Shown: positions 34,996-44,016, counted from the stretch's first letter. The stretch: 64,000 nucleotides of DNA from Planctomycetaceae bacterium (GCA_013823135.1 PNLP01000041.1:1-64000), one strand, 5' to 3'. The notes: generated from the letters alone by a model not told the origin. Translations and numbers: made by a program.

Positions 34996-35745
34996 ATGCG
35001 ACTTACGGTGCTCATCCTGGTGATCGTGGCGACCAGCACTGGTTGCACGCACAACCGCGCCGCGAACATGACCGGGCTTCTGGGTGGCGGCGAGTCGCTC
35101 AACGGCCCCACGAGCAGCACGCCGACCCCAACTTCCGAGAGCGCTTCGAGCGAGCTCCCGAACAAGCAGTCTGCGAACCTCTGTCTCGTCATGGCCGAAT
35201 CGCTCGAACGAGCCGACAAGGAAGTCGAAGCGGTCGCATACTACGAGCGTGGGCGTGAGCTCGACCCGACCTCTGCCGAGCGCGTCGGACGCCGGCTCGC
35301 CGTGCTCTACGACCGGATCGACCAGCAAGCCAAGGCGATGAACGAGTACCAGGAGTTGCTGAAGAAGCGGCCGAAGGATTCGGCGTTGCTGAACGACATG
35401 GGCTACAGCCTGTACAATCGCGGGCAGTGGGTAGAAGCAGAAACGTACCTGCTCCGTTCCGTGGCAGCCGAGAAAACCAACAAGCGAGCCTGGGTGAACC
35501 TCGGCATGGCACAGGCCCAGCAAGGCAAAACCGCTCAGGCGATCACCTCATTCGAGAAAGCAGTGTCCCCGGCCGAGGCACAGGCCAACCTCGGCTTCGT
35601 GCTCCTGACGCAAAACAAACGCGACGAGGCACTGGCGGCCTACCGCCGAGCTCTTGCCCTGGAGCCGACGCTTCCCATCGCGCAGGCCGCAATCGCTAAA
35701 CTCGAGCGTGGCGAAGCACTCGCGACCCAACCCGTCGGCCCGTGA
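34996..35745 (+). CDS. TPR-repeat lipoprotein
   Basis: 249-residue lipoprotein with at least three TPR-like repeats. The ATG at 34996 gives a short signal with lipobox STGC (Cys at about residue 17) and a GGAAG-like ribosome site; the ATG at 34981 is an alternative. After a Ser/Thr/Pro linker the TPR array covers about 65-240 (helical pairs such as EYQELLKKRPKDSALLNDMG and ANLGFVLLTQNKRDEALAAY). Position directly after the secretin gene suggests a pilotin-like or assembly role as in Tad/type IV systems (TadD-like), inferred from context. Confidence 0.82.
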   Translation: MRLTVLILVIVATSTGCTHNRAANMTGLLGGGESLNGPTSSTPTPTSESASSELPNKQSANLCLVMAESLERADKEVEAVAYYERGRELDPTSAERVGRRLAVLYDRIDQQAKAMNEYQELLKKRPKDSALLNDMGYSLYNRGQWVEAETYLLRSVAAEKTNKRAWVNLGMAQAQQGKTAQAITSFEKAVSPAEAQANLGFVLLTQNKRDEALAAYRRALALEPTLPIAQAAIAKLERGEALATQPVGP

Positions 35746-36122
35746 TCGGTCAAGTTTGCAGCCTCCGCTCGATCCAGCGAGGCAGCCTACAAATCCCCTC
35801 CATTCAGCCCCAACTGTCCAGTCCGAACAAATTCCCGCATCTTCTCCGTTAACCTTTGGCAGCAATATTCTCGAATTTCTCGTGGTTTCCCCGCTCTGTT
35901 CGTCAAGTCATGACATTCATGACATCTTCACGTTAATTTTGTTCTGGCAAACTGCCGAAGGTGTTGCGATAATCTCCACTCTGAGTTAAGTTTGGTAAGC
36001 TGCTGGGTTCCAGGTAAGTTCGATACGCACCCGCAGTCCATAAGATGCGGTTGTGTGGCTCGCTGTGGCTCCGACTAACCTACACCATTGATTCACCCCA
36101 ACGCCCCCACGAGCGATTCTCG
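35746..36122. other. Upstream region of the giant secreted protein
   Basis: 377 bases without a gene. Two perfect tandem 9-mers, TCATGACAT at 35908-35916 and 35917-35925, sit in a relatively AT-rich segment and are each near-palindromic, so they are a candidate regulator-binding site. No terminator, tRNA or other RNA gene is evident. Confidence 0.5.
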
Positions 36123-39071
36123 ATGCCCAACCTCATTCGCCGAGTGCTTTTGAACGCTTTCCAGAGCCCGACTGGCACCATTCGCAACCACAAGAAACAA
36201 AGCCCACTCAGCCAACAACTCGAATTGCTCGAAGACCGCGTCGTGCCCGCGACTTTCGTGGTGAACTCGATCTCAACGAAACTTAATGCCGGGGCACCGA
36301 CAGGCGTTCAAACCGCCACGTTGAACGATTACACGCTCCTGAACAACGTCTTCGACCTGGTCACGAATGGCGACACGATCGTTCTGAACGGTACGTTCGA
36401 CTGGACTAACGCTTTCGCGAGGGCAAGTTGGGCCAAGGGCAGCGACGGCACATCAGGAACCGTGCTCAACGACACCAACGACGACTACTCCATTTACGTT
36501 CCACCGAATCTGAACAACATCACGCTCACAGCGGCCCCCCCGGTTGCAGGGAAGTACAACGCAACAATCAAGGTGGCGGGCGACTCAGGGGCTGTTGCTA
36601 CGGAATGGTTCCTTTACTTCGACCAGAGCGGGACGAATCAGGACTGGACGATCTCGAATCTGAGCATCGAGAACTTCGACGTCGCCATCGCGATGTTTAA
36701 CACGGGCGGGCCTACTAACGCTTACAGTGGCACTACGATCACGAACAACAGAATTGTCGTGCCGAAGGACGTCATCACGGGCACGGCGGGTGAGGATGTC
36801 GAAAGCAACGTCGGCATCCTGATCGGCAACGGGATCGATCAAACGATCTCGAACAACTCGATCTTCATCGCCGGGAATGGCGTGAGTGCAAACGTTAACA
36901 ATCCGAGTCTTGCCGTATTCGCCACAAGCATCGGGATTGAGGTTCAGACCAGTAGCGGTGCCCTCTACGACGGGCTGCAAATTACCGGGAACACCATCAC
37001 CGTAACGGGCGTCCCCAACGCGACCAACCCGGAAATCGTGATCGGTGTGAGCGAGAACTCTTTTGCCACGGGCAGCAATATCACGATCTCGGGTAACTCG
37101 TTCACACGACAGGGTGCGGCATCGCAAGCCAAGAACTTCGACAGTGCATTCGTGATCTCCGCACACAGCCTCACGGGGACGAGCACGGTCACGTACGCGA
37201 ACAACACCATCTTCGGCGCGAACCGGGGGTTCGAGTGGGCCTCGGACGGCCTCGACACGATCGATTTCGCGGGGTTGGATCCCGTGGAGTTGATCGGAAA
37301 CAACATCTCCAACACGTTCACCGGGGTGCTCGTTCGCTCGAACGGTGCGGGTTATCTATTCCAGAACACGATCGCGTCGGGAGGCACGAACAGTGTCGGG
37401 GTGCTGGTCCAGGAGGGCGGGCGGCTGGAACGCCAAACCACGGGTCCGGCGGTCGAGCAGAACATCATCACCGGTGCCAAGTACGGCATTCAGATTGACA
37501 ACGACGCCGGAACGATTGGCACGATCAACTTCAACGGACTGTTCGGCAACACCACTAGCAACGTCTTGACAAATCTCGGCAGTCCGATTGAAGTGAATAA
37601 CAACTGGTGGGGCACGCTGATGGAACCCACCATCGCAGCCAAGATCACTGGCACAGTGACGAGGACCACGAACCTCTCGACTGCAACCGACATCCTCGTT
37701 ATCGACGAGTTCGATTTCCAGGCAGTGACGGGGAACCGCCTCCAGAACTCGTCGATCTCGGTACTGCCAAACACCACCTACACCGCCGATCGCAGCTTCG
37801 GCTGGACGACAACCACAGGTCTGGCAGGCTTCCAAAACTCGGCACTCGCGGCGCTGGCTGGCAACCCGTGGTCGGGTGAGTTCCAGGACGGCATCTTCAG
37901 AGCTACCGCCTCGGCAAACGTCTTCCGGATCGACTTCGCGACCGCGTCTCCAGTCGTGCTCACCGCGGTCCTCGGCAACGGCGTCAGAGCCTACAGCGGT
38001 CTCAAGGTCGAGTTCAGCACCGACGGAGTGACTTTCGGCTCCGCAATCTCGGGCATAGCGGTGGCGGCCAAATCGTACACCACAGTTACGTCCGGAGCAC
38101 TCACCCCTGGAACTTTCGTCGGTAAGTTCTCGGTCTTTGTGCGGTTCTCGGGCGGCACCGCGGCCCTTCCTGGTTGGGCTGTCGCCGGCCTCAAGGTACT
38201 TCCTTCAGGAAGCGTCGGTCCTCTCGTGGTGTCTGCGCCATCCGCAAGCCCGCTCCAGGCCAACGGACTCAGCGTCGATACGTTCACGGTGACAGGTGCG
38301 ACACCGGGTGGGCTCCTGACAGTCTCAACCAACCTGGGAACTCTCCTCGCACCGGATGCCAGCAATGTGACGGCAGGCATCCAGGTCGTCGCAGATTCGG
38401 ATGGTAACGCCTCCATCCAATTGCGTCGTCCGGTCGTACCTGGAACGGCGATCCTGACTGTGATCGACGTTTCATCAGGTACAGTCACCGACACGAACCC
38501 CCTCACCGCCCCCGACTCGGAGCCCCAAGTTTACGAGCAGGCAGCAGAGAATACGGTCATCAAGTTCGACACGACTTCCTCGGGTGTAGCAAACGGGGCA
38601 AGTCTGCCGGACCCGAGCTGGATTGGCGTGCAGAACAACACGCTCTACTCGGCCGCGACAGGTTACGGGTGGAACAGAGTCATGACCGGGGCGGATAACC
38701 CAATCAACCTCGCCCCAGGTGTGACCGACTTCGACGACCAGAGCATGTTCCGCGACTACAACTACAGCACGAGCACGGCTCTCTCGACGTTCACCATCTT
38801 TGTCGGTAAGGGGAACACGGCAAGCGTGAAGCTCTACACGTACTCCTCGAACCCGGCGCACAACCCGCTCGGGATGACTGTCTACGCATCGGGTGATAAC
38901 GGGACCCAGAAGACCCTGACTGCGGGTAGCAGTTCCCTGACCGTGACCGGGACGGGAGACGAGTTCTCCGGCCTGCTCACGATCATGATCACCAAGGGGT
39001 CGCTGGTCACCACCGGCAACACCGCCTGGGTGGTCAACGGTATCGAGGTCACGTTGACCAACGTGATCTGA
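36123..39071 (+). CDS. Large secreted beta-helix protein with planctomycete extracellular motif
   Basis: 982-residue extracellular protein. The N terminus is hydrophilic and contains QLELLEDRVVPATFVV at about residues 34-49, the hallmark of large exported planctomycete proteins (Planc_extracel type). Residues about 70-480 are rich in short Asn/Gly/Thr/Ile strands (ITGNTITV, ISGNSFTR, ITNNRIVV), as expected for a right-handed parallel beta-helix. A C-terminal half with Ig-like/invasin-type strands (about 690-800, VDTFTVTGATPGG) and a final beta domain follow. The beta-helix suggests carbohydrate binding or a surface fibre; no lyase catalytic set is visible. The upstream ATG 26 codons earlier is not preferred. 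Confidence 0.75.
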   Translation: MPNLIRRVLLNAFQSPTGTIRNHKKQSPLSQQLELLEDRVVPATFVVNSISTKLNAGAPTGVQTATLNDYTLLNNVFDLVTNGDTIVLNGTFDWTNAFARASWAKGSDGTSGTVLNDTNDDYSIYVPPNLNNITLTAAPPVAGKYNATIKVAGDSGAVATEWFLYFDQSGTNQDWTISNLSIENFDVAIAMFNTGGPTNAYSGTTITNNRIVVPKDVITGTAGEDVESNVGILIGNGIDQTISNNSIFIAGNGVSANVNNPSLAVFATSIGIEVQTSSGALYDGLQITGNTITVTGVPNATNPEIVIGVSENSFATGSNITISGNSFTRQGAASQAKNFDSAFVISAHSLTGTSTVTYANNTIFGANRGFEWASDGLDTIDFAGLDPVELIGNNISNTFTGVLVRSNGAGYLFQNTIASGGTNSVGVLVQEGGRLERQTTGPAVEQNIITGAKYGIQIDNDAGTIGTINFNGLFGNTTSNVLTNLGSPIEVNNNWWGTLMEPTIAAKITGTVTRTTNLSTATDILVIDEFDFQAVTGNRLQNSSISVLPNTTYTADRSFGWTTTTGLAGFQNSALAALAGNPWSGEFQDGIFRATASANVFRIDFATASPVVLTAVLGNGVRAYSGLKVEFSTDGVTFGSAISGIAVAAKSYTTVTSGALTPGTFVGKFSVFVRFSGGTAALPGWAVAGLKVLPSGSVGPLVVSAPSASPLQANGLSVDTFTVTGATPGGLLTVSTNLGTLLAPDASNVTAGIQVVADSDGNASIQLRRPVVPGTAILTVIDVSSGTVTDTNPLTAPDSEPQVYEQAAENTVIKFDTTSSGVANGASLPDPSWIGVQNNTLYSAATGYGWNRVMTGADNPINLAPGVTDFDDQSMFRDYNYSTSTALSTFTIFVGKGNTASVKLYTYSSNPAHNPLGMTVYASGDNGTQKTLTAGSSSLTVTGTGDEFSGLLTIMITKGSLVTTGNTAWVVNGIEVTLTNVI

Positions 39072-39082
39072 TCCGCGAGCGT

Positions 39083-39126
39083 AACGCGACGGGGCGAGTG
39101 GCACCGGCCACTCGCCCCGTCGCGTT
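39083..39126. terminator. 20-bp stem, bidirectional terminator
   Basis: Perfect 20-base arms (39083-39102 and 39107-39126) with a 4-base loop ACCG, between convergent genes whose stops are at 39071 and 39146. Confidence 0.8.
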
Positions 39127-39145
39127 TCGAGTTCTCACCTGATAC

Positions 39146-40636
39146 TCAGCGATACAGGGCGAACGGGCCGAAGGTCGTGAACGATCCGAAACTTGCGCCC
39201 TGCCCGCCCACGCCATAGCCACCGTAGCTATAACGTGCGAACGCCGGTTCGATGTCTGTTGCTGGCATCCCTTCCCCTCGCGTCGTTCCACCCTGAACGC
39301 GGTTCGCCGCCACTTCCACAGGAATCCCCGCCTTCACCAGCGCGGAGACGACAGCCGCCGTCCGCCGCTGATCGAGTGCCGCATTGCCGGTCGGTTCGAC
39401 CTTTACTGGTGAACGAGTCTGCTCGAACCGTCGGGCGATGCCGCCGATGTGTCGCTCACCGGTCGGGTTCAACGTGGCCGTGTCGTGGTCGAAGTCCTCG
39501 CGATACACGACGCACGATTCCTCGATCGCGTTGACCCGCTGCGTGCCGAACGCCGCCCGAACCGACGAGCCAACTGGCGGCGGAACCGTCGCAGGGGCAC
39601 AGAAGCAGTGGCAGTGAGCCCGACTCCGCAGGCACTTCGAGCATCCCGCGGCATCGTTGCGTGGACAATCGACGACGGCCGATTCAGTTACTGAAGTCGC
39701 TGGCGTTGGTGGCACAATCACGACCGGGTTCGGCGTCACCACACTCGGAGTGCGTGGCGTGGGGTTGGCTTGTGCCACGGGCGCTGGAGTCGTGGGGATC
39801 CGGGGAACGCCGGGCAAGGCTGGTGTGGATGGAGCCAGCACGGGGGCGAGCAGAACGGGCGTCGATGGTGCTTGCGGGATCGTGACGGCTGGTGTTTCGG
39901 GAACCACGTGGGCGACTGCCGATTCCATGACGACCGTCGGCTTACGAACCGCCGGCGCGGCAGGAATCACCACCAAGGGCGGCATGGGTGCGGGCGGTAC
40001 GATTGCCACAGCTTTCGGGGCCACCGGGGCCAAAGGTGGCGCAGGCGCCTCTGGTACAACGAGGCCAACAGTTGCCACGGGTAGCGTCTGCGTCGGTGCG
40101 ATCGGCGCAAGCGGCATCGCATCGCGAACGACGGCATCGGGAGGCGGAGGCATCGCAGGCGCAAGAGGCGTCGCGGGCGGGGCCGGCATCACGGATACGA
40201 CTGGCTTCGTGGGTGGAGCTGGCATCGCGTTCTGCGTCACGTTCGTCTCGGGAGGCGCAGTAGGCACTCCCGGCAACACGCTTGGCTTCGCAGTTGGTCG
40301 TGCAGGCGCGAGTGGCGGAGCCTCGCGTACCACGGCGCTCTCGACCGGTGGCAGCGGAACGCCGGGCATCAATTCGGGCTTTGCCGCCACGGGAGCGATC
40401 GGCTTCGGCTCACGTGTCACCGCCGTGTCATCCGGTTGCATCGGAACCCCGGGCATGACTGACGGAGGCAGCATCCGGCCCGGCGTCGGCCCACTGACCG
40501 TGTACACCCCAGGCGTGCCCGTGGATTGAATCATCAGCGGCTTCGGTTGCTGAGCGGTGGCGTAAACGCCAAGCCCGCCCAGTCCGATCAGCGCGGCGAG
40601 GGCTCGGCGAACGGTCCGCCCGGTTCGGTTCGTCAT
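39146..40636 (-). CDS. Proline-rich exported protein in the actin operon
   Basis: 496-residue exported protein. The signal region is MTNRTGRTVRRALAALIGLG..., and an AGAGGGA ribosome site precedes the ATG at 40636. Residues 30-330 are an extended Pro/Ala/Val-rich region with many repeated 'LPGVP/MPGVP' and 'PPLAP' units. A Cys/His cluster follows (about 340-365, CPRNDAAGCSKCLRSRAHCH), which could bind metal or form disulfides. The last 110 residues hold an OmpA-like-looking stretch (GNAALDQRRTAAVVSALVKAG) where a peptidoglycan-binding NxxLSxxRAxAV motif would lie, partly degenerate. It is the third gene of an operon with a MamK-like actin. A periplasm-spanning or wall-anchoring partner is inferred. 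Confidence 0.65.
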   Translation of the reverse strand: MTNRTGRTVRRALAALIGLGGLGVYATAQQPKPLMIQSTGTPGVYTVSGPTPGRMLPPSVMPGVPMQPDDTAVTREPKPIAPVAAKPELMPGVPLPPVESAVVREAPPLAPARPTAKPSVLPGVPTAPPETNVTQNAMPAPPTKPVVSVMPAPPATPLAPAMPPPPDAVVRDAMPLAPIAPTQTLPVATVGLVVPEAPAPPLAPVAPKAVAIVPPAPMPPLVVIPAAPAVRKPTVVMESAVAHVVPETPAVTIPQAPSTPVLLAPVLAPSTPALPGVPRIPTTPAPVAQANPTPRTPSVVTPNPVVIVPPTPATSVTESAVVDCPRNDAAGCSKCLRSRAHCHCFCAPATVPPPVGSSVRAAFGTQRVNAIEESCVVYREDFDHDTATLNPTGERHIGGIARRFEQTRSPVKVEPTGNAALDQRRTAAVVSALVKAGIPVEVAANRVQGGTTRGEGMPATDIEPAFARYSYGGYGVGGQGASFGSFTTFGPFALYR

Positions 40637-40659
40637 CGCAGTTCCCTCTGGCAGATAAA

Positions 40660-40742
40660 GTTCCAAGTTCCAGGTTTCAGGTTCCAGGTTGGACCAGGCC
40701 AAAGATCTCGCCCCAACCTGAAACCTGGAACCTGGAACTCTG
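40660..40742. repeat. Inverted repeat of GTTCCAGGTT units
   Basis: 26-base arms at 40667-40692 and 40713-40738 pair at 24 positions; each arm is built of tandem GTTCCAGG/TTTCAGG units. It lies in the gap between the actin gene and the proline-rich gene, which otherwise share a transcript, so it could attenuate or process that RNA. Confidence 0.8.
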
Positions 40743-40748
40743 CAATGT

Positions 40749-41855
40749 TCAGGCTGCGGCGGCCATCGGCACGGGCTTCGCCGCCGGTGCCGTGACTTTC
40801 GGCTTCGTTGAAAGCGCCGTCCAACCGGCGGCGGGCATGTTCATCGCGAGCTTGAGTGCCCCGACGGCTCCGGCGTAGGTCGCATCGGTCACGCGGGTGA
40901 CACGACCACCGCCGTACTCGCTCAGAGCGATCTCAATCACGCGGTCAAGACCCTTGAGTTGGCTACCGCCGCCACCGAGGATGATGTTCTGGCGGAGCCG
41001 TTGCTGGAACTCCGGGTCGAACTTAGTTACCAGCTTGCGAACGGCTTCGACCACCGGCTCAACCAGTGCCATACACGCGGCCTTCAGCGGTTCGGTCACA
41101 TCAACCGGAGTTGGCTTCCCATCGACGGGGAGCGTGACCACGGCATGCTCGCCCACGTCGCTCACGAACCCGTACTTCTCCTTGATCTCGCGGATCATGT
41201 TCCGCGACACCTGCACCCGTGGGTGCTTGGCTTTCAGGAGTTTCTCGAACTCCTCATCCACCGCGTCGCCGCCGATGGGGAGCGTGATCTGCTCATCATC
41301 CGACGGGTAAACGCCGTAGATCGGGCAGATGTCGATGGTGCCGGCACCGATGTCGATCACCAGCGTGTCGGTCAGGCGGTTCATGCCGTAGGCGATGGTG
41401 AACGGCTCGGAGACGATCGCAACGGCGTCGAACACGCCAGCGGCCGCGTCCATCACGAACTGCTTGTTCTTCAGCCCGGCCTGAGCGGGAACGCCGATCA
41501 CGCCGTACACCGGGCAACTCGCATCGTTACGGCTGGGGTTCACCATGCCGACGGCGTACTCAATTACGAGCCGGGTCGCGAGGGCGTGCTTCTCGATCTG
41601 CTGGGCGCTCAGCCCGGAAGTCGCGGCGTCGCCGTACTTCAACACGCCTTTCTCGAACGGGCGCACGAGATCCAGCGCGAGCCGGTGTTCGACGAGATCC
41701 TTGCCGAAGACCACGTCGCGGCCAAGAACCGTGCGGGCGATGTGATCCTTCGGCCAGCCAACGGCCGTGGGGATAGCGTCGCGGTAGCCGGCCGAGCTGG
41801 CGACCGATGTTTTGAACGTGCCGAGATCCATTCCAACGTACACCGGGTTCGCCAT
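40749..41855 (-). CDS. MamK-like bacterial actin
   Basis: 368-residue actin-fold protein close in pattern to MamK, the filament that aligns magnetosomes. Phosphate-1 loop D10-L-G-T-F-K-T16, phosphate-2 D168-I-G-A-G-T173 and adenosine motif G294-G-G-G-S-Q-L-K-G are intact. E150 in VSEPFTIAYG and D168 match the catalytic Glu/Asp positions known in MamK. The blocks VGWPKDHI, GVIGVPAQA, DVTEPLKAACMAL and QNIILGGGGS follow the MamK order without large gaps, unlike MreB or ParM. The last 25 residues are an Ala/Pro/Lys tail. The ATG at 41855 is chosen by family. It lies 37 bases after an anchored proline-rich gene and before another, and no magnetosome genes are present. Confidence 0.9.
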   Translation of the reverse strand: MANPVYVGMDLGTFKTSVASSAGYRDAIPTAVGWPKDHIARTVLGRDVVFGKDLVEHRLALDLVRPFEKGVLKYGDAATSGLSAQQIEKHALATRLVIEYAVGMVNPSRNDASCPVYGVIGVPAQAGLKNKQFVMDAAAGVFDAVAIVSEPFTIAYGMNRLTDTLVIDIGAGTIDICPIYGVYPSDDEQITLPIGGDAVDEEFEKLLKAKHPRVQVSRNMIREIKEKYGFVSDVGEHAVVTLPVDGKPTPVDVTEPLKAACMALVEPVVEAVRKLVTKFDPEFQQRLRQNIILGGGGSQLKGLDRVIEIALSEYGGGRVTRVTDATYAGAVGALKLAMNMPAAGWTALSTKPKVTAPAAKPVPMAAAA

Positions 41856-41892
41856 CGTCGCATCCTCCGAAAGAAACGTGTGGTCGGGTTGG

Positions 41893-43005
41893 TCAATCGG
41901 CGGCCGGCATTGGGCCGGCAGGGGCCACTTCAGCGGTCGGGCCTGCAAACGCAGCCTTCAAGGCGAGGTTCTGAGAGAGAATGAATTCGAGGACAGCGTT
42001 CTGGTTCTCGGATTCCAGGCGTTTCTTCTCGACCTGCTCTTGTTCGTAGCTCGGGCCGAGATCGAACGGTTCCGCCAAATCGGGGCGGGGACCGGCGTAC
42101 AGGCCGCCTTCCAAAATCACCCCATCGAGTGGAGACGCTGCCGGTGACGCGGATGGGAAGGTTGTGGCCGCAGTAGTGTGCGGAGATTGCGTCGCACGTT
42201 TCTGGCGACCCGACCGAAGCCAACTCGCCAGCCCAATCCCCAGGCCAAAGATGCCGAACACGATCCCGATGTACGATTCTGGTGCCGAAGCAACGCCGCG
42301 TGCGGGTTCCACAACGGACGGCGGCAGTGGTGCCGGCGCGTAGACAACCGGAGCCGCAGCGGGAGGCGCGATCGGTGCCGGGTTCGGCTCGCGGATCACG
42401 ATGATCGTTGGCTGCTGCCCAGCGGGCTGTTGGACCGATGCCGACGCCTGAGTGATCGGGGTCGATGGCATCGCCGGCAGCATCGCGGGTGCGGGCATCA
42501 GCCATGGCGGCACGGGCGGATAGTACGCGGGCTGTGGGATCGGAGCCGGAGCCGGATACGAGAAGGTGATCGGGAACACGGCTCGCGCTTCGGGAGCCGG
42601 TGCCTTCAGCCAGCCGCCAACCTGGCCGAGGAGCACGGCCGCTGCGGTAGACACCCTGCGGGTGTCGTCGCGAACCGTATGGAGTGTATCCACGACGGCA
42701 TCAGACACGCGAGTATCCGGGACGACGGGTACCGCAACAGTGCGGGCTTCAACCTGAACGACCGGTTCGGGTGGCGGCACCATTATCACGACCGGCGGCC
42801 GAAGTGCGGGCGCTTGCGGCGAGATGGGGCCAACCTTCTTTGTGCCGTGGTAGCGTTCAATCTCGGGTTCGGGTGCGGGCGGCTCAGGGTATTCCGCTTG
42901 AACGACCGGGGTCGGTGGTTCCGCAGAGACTGCGTTGTGGGCAGCCAGCACAGCGAGACCGATCGCGAACGTCCCCCCCAGGCGGGGCCAAAATGGCGGG
43001 TTCAT
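41893..43005 (-). CDS. Proline-rich anchored protein, first gene of the actin operon
   Basis: 371-residue protein with a signal/anchor segment (LGGTFAIGLAVLAAHNAVSA). Pro/Ala/Val-rich low-complexity regions (35-95 and 145-250) surround a short helical segment (AVVDTLHTVRDDTRRVSTAA). A second membrane helix (YIGIVFGIFGLGIGLASWL, about 270-288) is followed by a cytoplasmic-side tail of about 80 residues ending in a coiled, Glu/Gln-rich helix (YEQEQVEKKRLESENQNA). The topology would place the C-terminal helix where it could meet the actin encoded 37 bases downstream. A perfect GGAGG ribosome site precedes the ATG at 43005. I know no named family. Confidence 0.7.
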   Translation of the reverse strand: MNPPFWPRLGGTFAIGLAVLAAHNAVSAEPPTPVVQAEYPEPPAPEPEIERYHGTKKVGPISPQAPALRPPVVIMVPPPEPVVQVEARTVAVPVVPDTRVSDAVVDTLHTVRDDTRRVSTAAAVLLGQVGGWLKAPAPEARAVFPITFSYPAPAPIPQPAYYPPVPPWLMPAPAMLPAMPSTPITQASASVQQPAGQQPTIIVIREPNPAPIAPPAAAPVVYAPAPLPPSVVEPARGVASAPESYIGIVFGIFGLGIGLASWLRSGRQKRATQSPHTTAATTFPSASPAASPLDGVILEGGLYAGPRPDLAEPFDLGPSYEQEQVEKKRLESENQNAVLEFILSQNLALKAAFAGPTAEVAPAGPMPAAD

Positions 43006-43396
43006 CCGTGAACCTCCGGCGTGGCGCGGCGACAACGAGGACGATCCGGTTGGTGTCGTGGGACTGGTATCGGCCGACAGAACCGAAAGAATCCACAGAA
43101 TCCGGTCAACCGTTTCAACACATAAAGTCTGCGTGGTTTGCCGGGCTTATCACTTCGAAGGTCTGCGGAAGAAGGTTGAGTTGGGTAAGGCCTTCCGTCG
43201 CGGATACCCCGTTCGGGTTACGCCTGACTGACCGGGTAGCGGTGTTGCGCTTCCGCGACCGCGATTTGTTGAGTGATCTATCCCTCGATTCCCCTGGCGT
43301 GAAGGGCGTTCAGGGGGAACTCTTGTGCGTTGTCGGAATCACGGATGAGGATAGTCCTTGCCCTGACCCGGCAATAACCCGCATGGATTCGCGCCA
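43006..43396. other. Divergent promoter region, actin operon / small secreted protein
   Basis: 391 bases between divergent genes; no gene, RNA or strong hairpin is supported. Presumed to hold the promoters of the actin operon (leftward) and of the Gly/His/Cys-rich protein (rightward). Confidence 0.5.
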
Positions 43397-44002
43397 ATGA
43401 GAAACACCTCGACTGCGGCACTGTTCGCCGCTCCATTGCTACTCGCCATACCATCACTGAGCTTCGCCAACCCGCCCGGTCCGTGCTTCGGCCACTTTGG
43501 CTGCGGAGGGACGTGCGTCAGTTGGTTCTCGAAACTGCACCAGCACGGTCCACTGTTCAACTACGGCCCGTACTACGGCTACCCGCCGTTCGAGCCGTAC
43601 GGACCGTGGAACGCGTACTTGCAGTACAACCCGTACTACTACGGGCAGGGTGGAAGTGGTCGAAGCCACGGCCACTGCTGGAGTCTCGGTGGGAAAAACT
43701 GTGGCGTGGGCGGTTGCGGGATCCACGCAGGATGGAAGGCTGGCGGTTGGTTCAAGGGAAGCGGAAGCCTGACCTGCGGCCACCACAAGTGGTTCCACGG
43801 GCACGGCAAATCCGACTCGTGCTCGACACCGGCGAGTGCGGACTGCTCAACGTGCAAGACGGTCGCCTACGAGACTTCGGCACCTGACGTAACGAGCCGT
43901 TACGCCGGAGCCGGAGCACCGGAATCGACGGCAGTATTTTACGCAGGGCTTCCTTCACTTGATCCGACGCTGCAGAGCTCGATTGTCCCTGCTGGTCGCT
44001 GA
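43397..44002 (+). CDS. Secreted Gly/Tyr/His/Cys-rich protein
   Basis: 201-residue exported protein with a signal peptide (RNTSTAALFAAPLLLAIPSLSFA). The mature protein has a Tyr/Pro/Gly block (about 50-85, FNYGPYYGYPPFEPYGPW) characteristic of small planctomycete surface proteins, then a Gly/His/Cys-rich middle (GHCWSLGGKNCGVGGCGIH, CGHHKWFHGHG). Ten or more Cys and many His suggest metal binding or disulfide cross-linking. No enzyme motif. It is followed by a strong hairpin and by a second small secreted gene of similar composition, so the two may form an envelope-structural pair. Confidence 0.72.
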   Translation: MRNTSTAALFAAPLLLAIPSLSFANPPGPCFGHFGCGGTCVSWFSKLHQHGPLFNYGPYYGYPPFEPYGPWNAYLQYNPYYYGQGGSGRSHGHCWSLGGKNCGVGGCGIHAGWKAGGWFKGSGSLTCGHHKWFHGHGKSDSCSTPASADCSTCKTVAYETSAPDVTSRYAGAGAPESTAVFYAGLPSLDPTLQSSIVPAGR

Positions 44003-44016
44003 TTGGAAGCTCGCTA

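Noticed and set aside
35890..36000. Possible sigma-54 promoter (TGGC ... TTGC) before the giant secreted protein
   Set aside because: The two half-sites are 13 bases apart rather than the required 5, so it does not fit the -24/-12 consensus.
39657..40529. 290-codon Gly/Ala/Thr-rich frame resembling a PE-PGRS-like protein
   Set aside because: It is the complement of the Pro/Ala/Val-rich coding region; the sense frame has a signal sequence and ribosome site.
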